Shown piece by piece: positions 1 to 5,048 of a DNA stretch of 6,425 nucleotides; the first letter of the stretch is position 1; every line of letters starts with the position of its first letter. The notes under the pieces were generated by a model. It saw only the letters and a list, made by a program, of their open reading frames with translations, had not been told where the DNA came from and did no database searches. The position numbers and the translations under genes were made by a program. Source of the DNA: Candidatus Apopatosoma intestinale. GTDB lineage: Bacteria; Bacillota; Clostridia; Oscillospirales; CAG-272. The stretch lies in assembly GCA_018064545.1 (NCBI GenBank), contig JAGHUY010000069.1:1-6425 (forward strand), in the 5' to 3' direction.

Positions 1-87
1 AGGTATCGAAGTGGTCATAACGGGGCTGACTCGAAATCAGTTTGTGGGTAACACCGCACAAGGGTTCGAATCCCTTCCTCTCCGCCA
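1..87 (+). tRNA. tRNA-Ser (anticodon CGA), 5' end cut off
   Basis: This is a serine tRNA lacking about its first four bases, because the window opens at position 5 of the acceptor stem (AGG at 1-3). The 3' acceptor strand CCTCTCC (77-83) implies a 5' strand GGAGAGG. The D-stem is TCG (6-8) with CGG (21-23). The anticodon stem is 25-29 with 37-41, and its seven-base loop CTCGAAA holds anticodon CGA at 32-34, which reads UCG codons. A long variable arm (about 42-59) marks a class II tRNA, and with this anticodon that means serine. The T-arm is AAGGG-TTCGAAT-CCCTT (60-76). The discriminator is G84 and CCA is encoded at 85-87. The variable-arm stem pairs GTG (44-46) with CAC (57-59) and GG with CC inside it, leaving G56 bulged. 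Confidence 0.95.
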
Positions 88-92
88 AAAAG

Positions 93-136
93 AAAAATGG
101 GTTGTAGCAGAACATGAAAGCGCTACAACCCTTTTT
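93..136. terminator. Bidirectional intrinsic terminator between tRNA-Ser and the EamA transporter gene
   Basis: A perfect 10-bp inverted repeat, GGGTTGTAGC (99-108) with GCTACAACCC (122-131), encloses a 13-nt loop. It is followed by TTTTT (132-136) and preceded by AAAAA (93-97), so it can end transcription on both strands. On the plus strand it lies 11 nt after the tRNA; on the minus strand it directly follows the transporter stop codon (139-137). Confidence 0.9.
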
Positions 137-1063
137 CTATTCTGTTTTTCTTTTCCGAATCCACTCGGGGAGCATTTGCACGGCAATGATGGCGACGAAC
201 ATCAGCGCCATGCCGATCCACTCAGCGCCGGTGGGGACGGTGTGGAGAATGACGATCCCGGAGAGTGTCGCAAAGACGGACTCCAAACTCATGATCATAG
301 ATGCGACCGTCGGGGCGGTATACTTTTGCCCGATGATTTGAAGCGTGTACGCGATGCCGCAGGAGAACGCGCCGGAATAGAAGATCGGAAACCAAACGGC
401 AAGGATTTCCGGCATTTTTGGTGTCTCAAAGACGACCATACAAACGCTCGACAAAATGCCGCAAATGAAGAACTGGGCACACGAGAGCTTTAAACCGTTT
501 ACCAGAGGTGCAAAATGCGACACGGTCATGATGTGAACGGCAAAGACGACGGCACAGCCGAGGCAGTAGAGGTCGCCCTTTCCAAACGCACTGCTGTCTT
601 TTAAGCAGAGCAGATACAGGCCGCCGAGGGCGACGAGGGCGCAGGGAAAGACGACGGGGCTTTCCTTTTTGCCGAGGATCAGCCCGAAGATCGGGACAAG
701 AAGCATATAGAAAGCGGTAATGAAGCCGGCTTTGCCGGAGGCTGTGCCGTTCGCCATGCCGATCTGTTGCAGATTGGCGGCCACAAAGAGAATGATACCG
801 CAGGCGACGGAACCCCGGAGAAACGTCTTTTTCTGTTCGGGTGTCGGTTGACTATAATCCGGCGATTGTTTTGCACGCAAATCGGTCAGGAGAATGACGG
901 GGAGCAGAACGATACTGCCGATCATGCTCCGGATCGCCTGAAAGGTGAACGGGCCGATGACTTCCATGCCCGATTCCTGAGCGACGAACGAGGACCCCCA
1001 TACGACGGCGGTGACAAGTAAGAGCAGATCGCCGATGAGAGCGCGATTTTTGGATGGTTTCAT
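137..1063 (-). CDS. EamA/DMT-family 10-TM transporter
   Basis: The product is a 308-residue integral membrane protein of the drug/metabolite transporter (DMT) superfamily. Two EamA repeats are visible, at about residues 12-153 and 165-297, giving roughly ten hydrophobic helices (near 9-27, 38-59, 83-102, 110-130, 135-153, 165-183, 192-211, 221-242, 253-273, 281-298). Typical family segments are GKAGFITAFYMLLVP (110-124) at the end of repeat 1 and SLESVFATLSG (259-269) in repeat 2. The tail (WIRKRKTE) is basic and so likely cytoplasmic. Length and topology are normal and there is no sign of damage. Family members export or import amino acids, nucleotide sugars, purine analogues and other small molecules; no substrate can be predicted here. 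The start at 1063 has AGGAC six bases upstream. The gene follows deoB by 9 nt and is probably co-transcribed with it. The family call is firm; the substrate is unknown. Confidence 0.93.
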   Translation of the reverse strand: MKPSKNRALIGDLLLLVTAVVWGSSFVAQESGMEVIGPFTFQAIRSMIGSIVLLPVILLTDLRAKQSPDYSQPTPEQKKTFLRGSVACGIILFVAANLQQIGMANGTASGKAGFITAFYMLLVPIFGLILGKKESPVVFPCALVALGGLYLLCLKDSSAFGKGDLYCLGCAVVFAVHIMTVSHFAPLVNGLKLSCAQFFICGILSSVCMVVFETPKMPEILAVWFPIFYSGAFSCGIAYTLQIIGQKYTAPTVASMIMSLESVFATLSGIVILHTVPTGAEWIGMALMFVAIIAVQMLPEWIRKRKTE

Positions 1064-1072
1064 AGTACTGTC

Positions 1073-2245
1073 CTATTGTAAGATTTCTTCCGCAAAACTC
1101 GTCCCGTTCAGCGTGTACGGCACGCCGAGCAGGTCGGCGACGGTCGCGGCGATGTCGGAATAGGTGCTTCTTACGTCGAGATCGACGGGCTTGATCTTTT
1201 TTCCGTAAATCAGCAGGGGAATCCGCTCTCTCGTATGATCGGTGCCGCGATAGAGCGGGTCGCACCCGTGGTCGGCGGTGATCATCAACACATCGTCCTC
1301 TCGCAGTTTCGGGAGCACTTCGGAGAGACGGCGGTCAAACTGCATGACGGCATCGGCATAGCCGCGGGCGTCGCGGCGATGGCCGTAAGAGGAATCAAAG
1401 TCCACCAGATTGATGAAGCCGAGGCCGTGAAAATCCTTGTCGAGCAGGGCAACGGTCTTATCCATGCCGTCGTCGTTGCCGGCGGTGCGGACGCTGTTTG
1501 TGACGCCTTTTCCGGCGAAAATATCCCCGATCTTGCCCACGCATTCGGTGGCCAGTCCCGCTTCGGACAGAACGTCGAGAAGCGTCTTCTTCGGCGGCTC
1601 GGCGGAAAAGTCGTGACGGCGGCTGGTGCGCCGGTAGGGAAATTCGCCCTCAAAGGGACGGGCGATGACGCGGCCGACGCCGTGCTCTCCCACGAGAATC
1701 TCACGGGCGATCTCGCAATAGCGGTACAGCTCGTCGACCGGAACGACCGCCTCGTGTGCGGCGATCTGGAACACGCTGTCCGCCGAGGTATAGATGATGA
1801 GAGAACCGGTGCGGATGTGTTCTTCGCCGTAATCGCGGATCACGTCCGTGCCGGAATACGTCTTATTGCAGAGGACACCGCGTCCCGTGCGGCGGGAAAA
1901 CTCGTCCAGAATCTCTTTCGGAAACCCGTTCGGGTAGGTGGGGAGCGGTGTTTCGGAGTAGATGCCGGCAATTTCCCAATGACCGATGGTGGTATCCTTT
2001 CCGGCGGACATTTCCCGAAGAGCGCCGTAGGCGGCGACGGGAGACGCGACGGCGCAGGCAGTCGGCCCGTTCTGGGCGGCATCGCGGATATTGAAAAGCC
2101 CCATGGCTTGCAGATTGGGTGCGGAAAAGCCCTCTTCGGAGATGACGGAAGCAAGGGTATCGGCACCCTCGTCGCCGAAAGCGGCGGCATCCGGCGATTT
2201 TCCGCATCCGAAGCTGTCCATGACGATCAGAAAAACACGATTCAT
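1073..2245 (-). CDS. deoB: Phosphopentomutase (DeoB)
   Basis: DeoB is a cytosolic Mn-dependent enzyme of the alkaline phosphatase superfamily. It interconverts (deoxy)ribose 1-phosphate and 5-phosphate, linking nucleoside breakdown to the pentose phosphate pathway. From Met at 2245 the protein has 390 residues, the usual family length, and opens with MNRVFLIVMDSFGCG. Metal ligands expected for the family are all present: Asp10, Asp284 and His289 (DFDSSYGH), Asp325-His326 (TADHGCDP) and His337 (GTDHTRE). The phosphorylated Thr lies in GKDTTIGHWE (Thr85 by position), and Asp156 sits in SADSVFQ. The cap domain occupies roughly residues 100-215. A frame-compatible Met at 2290 is rejected. It would add a nonconserved tail, the predicted promoter -10 box (2280-2275) lies downstream of it, and a strong GGGAGG site precedes 2245. 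The stop codon TAG at 1075-1073 overlaps the next gene's Shine-Dalgarno. Confidence 0.97.
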   Translation of the reverse strand: MNRVFLIVMDSFGCGKSPDAAAFGDEGADTLASVISEEGFSAPNLQAMGLFNIRDAAQNGPTACAVASPVAAYGALREMSAGKDTTIGHWEIAGIYSETPLPTYPNGFPKEILDEFSRRTGRGVLCNKTYSGTDVIRDYGEEHIRTGSLIIYTSADSVFQIAAHEAVVPVDELYRYCEIAREILVGEHGVGRVIARPFEGEFPYRRTSRRHDFSAEPPKKTLLDVLSEAGLATECVGKIGDIFAGKGVTNSVRTAGNDDGMDKTVALLDKDFHGLGFINLVDFDSSYGHRRDARGYADAVMQFDRRLSEVLPKLREDDVLMITADHGCDPLYRGTDHTRERIPLLIYGKKIKPVDLDVRSTYSDIAATVADLLGVPYTLNGTSFAEEILQ

Positions 2246-2251
2246 AGAAAT

Positions 2252-2257
2252 CCTCCC
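2252..2257 (-). promoter_or_regulatory. Shine-Dalgarno of deoB, decides start at 2245
   Basis: The minus strand reads GGGAGG, six bases before ATG at 2245. It is a near-perfect anti-16S match and supports this start over the in-frame Met at 2290. Confidence 0.85.
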
Positions 2258-2274
2258 AAAAGAATCTTTTTTAT

Positions 2275-2303
2275 AATTTACCATATTCAAAAGATAAAAT
2301 CAA
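2275..2303 (-). promoter_or_regulatory. Sigma-A-type promoter of deoB operon
   Basis: Read on the minus strand, a -35 box TTGATT (2303-2298) is separated by exactly 17 nt from a -10 box TAAATT (2280-2275). TGG immediately upstream of the -10 gives an extended -10 (TGn). Transcription would begin near 2268, leaving a 5' UTR of about 23 nt. The surrounding DNA is markedly AT-rich compared with the genes. Confidence 0.7.
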
Positions 2304-2330
2304 CATTTTGCCGAAATTTCCGGCGGGGAC

Positions 2331-2359
2331 TTGACAAGGGTTTTCCCGGGGAGTAAACT
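2331..2359 (+). promoter_or_regulatory. Sigma-A-type promoter of mgtE operon
   Basis: A consensus -35 TTGACA (2331-2336) is followed after 17 nt by TAAACT (2354-2359), which matches four of six bases of TATAAT. Transcription would start near 2366, giving a leader of about 275 nt before the mgtE start. The promoter is divergent from the deoB promoter, with 27 bp between the two -35 boxes. Confidence 0.75.
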
Positions 2360-2397
2360 GATATTGGTTAAATGATTGGAAAGCAGAGGTGGAAAAC

Positions 2398-2478
2398 GTG
2401 GATAACGCCGGTGGACGAAGTAGATCGGTTTGCGGGAAAAAACTCAGAGTCGGCGGCGGAATCCGGCTTTCTTTCTGA
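2398..2478 (+). other. Possible leader-peptide ORF upstream of mgtE
   Basis: GTG at 2398 is preceded, five bases upstream, by the Shine-Dalgarno-like GAGGTGG (2386-2392). It opens a 26-codon frame ending in TGA (2476-2478). The peptide would be basic and glycine/arginine-rich (MDNAGGRSRSVCGKKLRVGG, then GIRLSF). It lies about 30 nt inside the predicted transcript. Nothing but the ribosome-binding motif and position supports translation; it may be chance. Confidence 0.25.
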
Positions 2479-2538
2479 CGGCTTTTGTGCCCTCATCGTT
2501 TTTTTCGGCAAACTTGCTTTGACCCCATTCCGGATCGT

Positions 2539-2636
2539 CCGGAAAACAGGGAGGCGGGGTTGCTTTTTTTGTTCCCCTGCCCGGAAAACAGGGAGGCGGG
2601 GCTGCTATTTTGGTTGCCCTGCCCGGAAAACGGAGG
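2539..2636 (+). repeat. 42-bp direct tandem repeat, 2 full copies plus a partial third
   Basis: Copy 1 is 2539-2580 and copy 2 is 2581-2622, with 38 of 42 bases identical. A degenerate third copy starts at 2623 (CCGGAAAAC, then a 2-nt deletion, then GGAGG). Each full unit begins CCGGAAAACAGGGAGGCGGGG minus its last base, and ends CCCTGC. Each unit can form a 7-bp hairpin of GGCGGGG with CCCTGCC (2553-2559 with 2575-2581; 2595-2601 with 2617-2623) around a 15-nt loop. All four differences lie in the loop; two of them (2602 C and 2616 G) add a further C-G pair in copy 2. The period is 14 codons, so the repeat leaves the upstream open frame intact. Confidence 0.9.
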
Positions 2637-2638
2637 TG
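2632..2638 (+). promoter_or_regulatory. Shine-Dalgarno of mgtE, decides start at 2642
   Basis: GGAGGTG lies five bases (from GGAGG) before ATG 2642. It supports this start over the in-frame ATG at 2372. The motif sits in the third, truncated copy of the 42-bp repeat, and the two upstream copies each contain a similar GGGAGG. Confidence 0.85.
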
Positions 2639-2641
2639 CGC

Positions 2642-4015
2642 ATGGAAGAAAATCTGTGTGAAAGAATCATCGGACTTTGCGAAGCAAAGAAGATGAAAGA
2701 ACTCAAAGACCTGCTGGGAGAGACCCAGCCGTTCGATATTGCCGAGGCGTTCTCGGAGCTGTCGCTGAAAGATACGGCTCTTGTTTACCGTCTGCTCTCC
2801 AAGGAGACGGCGGCGGACGTATTTGTTGAGCTTGACAGCGAAAAGCAGGAGGAGCTGATCCGCCTGTTTTCGGATAAGGAGCTTCGTGAGATGCTCGATG
2901 AACTGTATGTGGACGATACCGTTGACATCATTGAGGAGATGCCCGCGACAGTCGTCGCCAAGATCATCAAGAATACCGATGCCGAGACGCGCCGCACCAT
3001 CAATGAGATTTTAATGTATCCCGAGGACAGTGCCGGCAGCATCATGACGCCGGAATATGTCAGCTTGAAAAAGAGTTTTACGGTTGCCGAGGCATTTGAA
3101 AAAATACGCCGCGAGGGTGTTGACAAAGAGACGGTCTACACCTGTTACGTAACGGAAAACCGGGCGCTCGTCGGCATCGTCACGGTCAAGGATATGCTGA
3201 TCGCGGCGGGAGATGCGTCCATCGCCGATATCATGTATACCAACGTCGTGTCCGTTTCGACGACCGATGATAAGGAATTTGTGGCCGAACAGATCCGCAA
3301 ATACGACTTTCTCGCGATCCCGGTCGTTGATAAGGAAAACCGCATCGTCGGCATCGTCACCGTAGACGACGCTATCGACGTCATGCAGGAAGAGGCGACG
3401 GAGGATATGGAAATCATGGCGGCTATGTCGCCGTCCGAAAAGCCGTATCTGAAAACCGACGTCTTTTCCATCTGGAAAAAGCGGATTCCGTGGTTGCTTC
3501 TTCTGATGATTTCCGCGACCTTTACGGGCATGATCATCTCCGGCTTTGAGGCGCAACTCGCCGTCTATACGGCGCTTACTGCCTTTATTCCCATGCTGAT
3601 GGACACCGGCGGCAACTCCGGCAGTCAGGCGTCCGTCACGGTCATCCGCGCGCTCGCCCTTGACGAGGTGGAACCCGCGGATATTCTGCGCGTGATTTGG
3701 AAAGAACTGCGCGTGTCGCTACTCTGCGGCGCGACGCTGGCCGTTGCGAACTTTGTCAAAATCGTGCTGGTGGAGATGCTTCTGATCCACGCCGTGCCGA
3801 TGGACGCGTCCGGCTTCCGGGTCGCCGTCATCGTCTGCGCGACGCTGCTCATCACCGTTTGCCTCGCCAAACTGATCGGCTGCTCCATGCCTCTGCTTGC
3901 CAAAAAACTCGGACTCGATCCGGCCGTCATGGCCAGCCCTTTCATCACGACGATCGTGGACGCTCTGTCCCTGCTCGTTTACTTTGGCGTAGCCACCAAA
4001 CTTCTCGGATTATAA
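2642..4015 (+). CDS. mgtE: Magnesium transporter MgtE
   Basis: MgtE is a dimeric inner-membrane Mg2+ channel/transporter gated by cytosolic Mg2+. The 457-residue protein has the complete family layout. An alpha-helical MgtE N domain spans about 1-130. Two CBS domains follow at about 136-190 (from SIMTPEYVSL) and 196-255, each ending in a VGIVTV(K/D)D strand. A connecting 'plug' helix lies around 256-280, and about five membrane helices run from 283 to 456. The signature PMLMDTGGNSGSQ is at 317-329. ITTIVD at 435-440 carries the Asp that by position matches the pore Mg2+-binding Asp of the Thermus protein. Acidic residues in the N and CBS domains fit the Mg2+-sensing surface. Length is typical and there is no damage. 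The gene heads a tight operon with lplA (4-nt gap) and has a long leader that may sense Mg2+. Confidence 0.97.
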   Translation: MEENLCERIIGLCEAKKMKELKDLLGETQPFDIAEAFSELSLKDTALVYRLLSKETAADVFVELDSEKQEELIRLFSDKELREMLDELYVDDTVDIIEEMPATVVAKIIKNTDAETRRTINEILMYPEDSAGSIMTPEYVSLKKSFTVAEAFEKIRREGVDKETVYTCYVTENRALVGIVTVKDMLIAAGDASIADIMYTNVVSVSTTDDKEFVAEQIRKYDFLAIPVVDKENRIVGIVTVDDAIDVMQEEATEDMEIMAAMSPSEKPYLKTDVFSIWKKRIPWLLLLMISATFTGMIISGFEAQLAVYTALTAFIPMLMDTGGNSGSQASVTVIRALALDEVEPADILRVIWKELRVSLLCGATLAVANFVKIVLVEMLLIHAVPMDASGFRVAVIVCATLLITVCLAKLIGCSMPLLAKKLGLDPAVMASPFITTIVDALSLLVYFGVATKLLGL

Positions 4016-4019
4016 CGAT

Positions 4020-5036
4020 ATGAAACTGATACGTAACGATAACACCGAACCCTATCGCAACATGGCGACCGAAGAGGTGCTTTTGCGCTCCTGCACGGAA
4101 GAAACGGTCATGTTCTGGCGCAATGAAAAAGCCGTCATCATCGGCAAAAATCAGAATGCCCGCGAACAGGTCAATTTCGATTTCACGAAAAAAAACGGCA
4201 TCAAGGTCGTCCGTCGGCTGACGGGCGGCGGCGCCGTGTTCCACGATCCCGGTAACGTCAATTATACGTTCATCACGCCGGCCGGAAGCGGGGAGGGCAT
4301 CGATTTTGTGCGGTACAGCGCACCGATATTAGCCGCCCTGTCCGGACTCGGCATTTCGGCCGCTCTCTCCGGCCGCAACGATCTTATCCTTGCCGACGGG
4401 CGAAAATTCTCCGGCGCGGCGGCCTGCTCCTACGACTGGAACGGCGAAACCCGGCTTCTCCACCACGGAACGCTTCTGTTTTCCGCCGATCTCTCGACTC
4501 TGACGGGAGCCCTCGCGGTCGATCCCGAAAAGATCGCCTCCAAGGGCATCAACAGTGTGCGCTCACGTGTGGCGAACCTTTCCGAGGCGCTCTCACCGGC
4601 ATTTGCCGGGATGGACGCCCCTGCGTTTATGCGGTTTCTTATCGACCGCTTTATCGCCGACGGGGCGGAGCCGTGCGACTTTTCCGAAGAACAGAAGCGG
4701 GAAATCGAAACGCTGACGCGGGACAAGTATGAAAAGGAAAACTGGCTCTTTGCCGCCCGGACGGAAACGCCGTCCGATTTCCGCAAAAAGCGGTTTGATT
4801 ACGGGACGGTCGAAGTCTCGGTCACCCGGCAAAAGGAAGTGGGCATGAGCGAACGGATCGCGTCGGTTCATTTCTCGGGCGACTTTTTCGGTACCCGCCC
4901 GATCGCGGAACTGGCCGAAAAACTGGTCGGAATCCCGTATTCCCGGGACGCGGTCCTTGCCGTATTGAAACAGGAAAATCTTTCGGCCTATCTGCTTGGG
5001 GCAACGCCCGAGGAGATTGCCGATCTCATCATCTGA
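4020..5036 (+). CDS. lplA: Lipoate-protein ligase A
   Basis: LplA activates free lipoate with ATP to lipoyl-AMP and transfers it to the lipoyl lysine of acceptor proteins such as 2-oxoacid dehydrogenase E2 subunits or glycine cleavage H protein; it acts in the cytosol. The 338-residue protein opens with the family-like MKLIRNDNTEPYRNMATEE. It has the lipoate-binding RRLTGGGAVFHD (65-76), the catalytic Lys129 in GRKFSGAA (127-134), HHGTLLF (148-154) and the adenylate-loop SVRSRVANL (179-187). The C-terminal accessory domain (about 255-338) is present, so this is the two-domain ligase and not the shorter LipM/LipL type. The start is fixed by N-terminal similarity; no good Shine-Dalgarno precedes it. 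It begins 4 nt after the mgtE stop, suggesting translational coupling. No lipoate-dependent enzyme is in view, so its target is unknown. Confidence 0.95.
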   Translation: MKLIRNDNTEPYRNMATEEVLLRSCTEETVMFWRNEKAVIIGKNQNAREQVNFDFTKKNGIKVVRRLTGGGAVFHDPGNVNYTFITPAGSGEGIDFVRYSAPILAALSGLGISAALSGRNDLILADGRKFSGAAACSYDWNGETRLLHHGTLLFSADLSTLTGALAVDPEKIASKGINSVRSRVANLSEALSPAFAGMDAPAFMRFLIDRFIADGAEPCDFSEEQKREIETLTRDKYEKENWLFAARTETPSDFRKKRFDYGTVEVSVTRQKEVGMSERIASVHFSGDFFGTRPIAELAEKLVGIPYSRDAVLAVLKQENLSAYLLGATPEEIADLII

Positions 5037-5042
5037 AAGGAG
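5036..5042 (+). promoter_or_regulatory. Shine-Dalgarno of the M18 aminopeptidase gene
   Basis: AAAGGAG lies six bases before ATG 5049. Its first A is the last base of the lplA stop codon TGA (5034-5036), so the two genes are physically coupled. Confidence 0.8.
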
Positions 5043-5048
5043 CCTTTT

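Larger units (their letters stand above)
2360..2641 (+). promoter_or_regulatory. Long untranslated leader of mgtE, possible cis-regulatory RNA
   Basis: About 280 bases separate the mgtE promoter from its start codon. The frame stays open from an ATG at 2372 into mgtE, but that ATG has no Shine-Dalgarno and the extension resembles no MgtE N-terminus, so I treat the stretch as leader. It contains a possible 26-codon reading frame (2398-2478), two T7 runs (2499-2505 and 2564-2570), a small hairpin CCGGA-TCG-TCCGG (2530-2542), and a 42-bp tandem repeat running into the ribosome binding site. I do not recognise the conserved core of the M-box Mg2+ riboswitch common upstream of mgtE, nor another known riboswitch. 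That mgtE genes are often Mg2+-regulated through their leaders is established; regulation here is inference. Confidence 0.5.

Noticed and set aside
11..493. 160-codon open frame on the plus strand starting within the tRNA
   Set aside because: It begins inside the tRNA, crosses a terminator and overlaps the transporter gene antisense; no ribosome binding site or family likeness.
2246..2290. Longer deoB start at 2290
   Set aside because: The predicted -10 box (2280-2275) lies downstream of it, and the shorter start has a perfect ribosome binding site and the conserved N-terminus.
1235..2356. 373-codon open frame on the plus strand
   Set aside because: It is antisense to deoB, gives no recognisable protein, and mirrors the third-position GC bias of deoB.
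2480..2505. Intrinsic terminator ending in T7 at 2499-2505
   Set aside because: Only a 3-bp GGC/GCC stem lies upstream and it is not adjacent to the T run; too weak to call.
2539..2636. CRISPR array
   Set aside because: The repeat units abut directly with no unique spacers, there are only two full copies, and no cas gene is present.
2372..2641. MgtE N-terminal extension of 90 residues from an upstream in-frame ATG
   Set aside because: That ATG has no Shine-Dalgarno, the extension is low in MgtE-like character and includes the tandem repeat, and a strong GGAGG precedes ATG 2642, which gives the normal family length.
3170..3360. 14-bp direct repeat GTCGGCATCGTCAC at 3170-3183 and 3347-3360
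   Set aside because: It encodes the same VGIVTV strand in the two tandem CBS domains of MgtE, so protein homology explains it.
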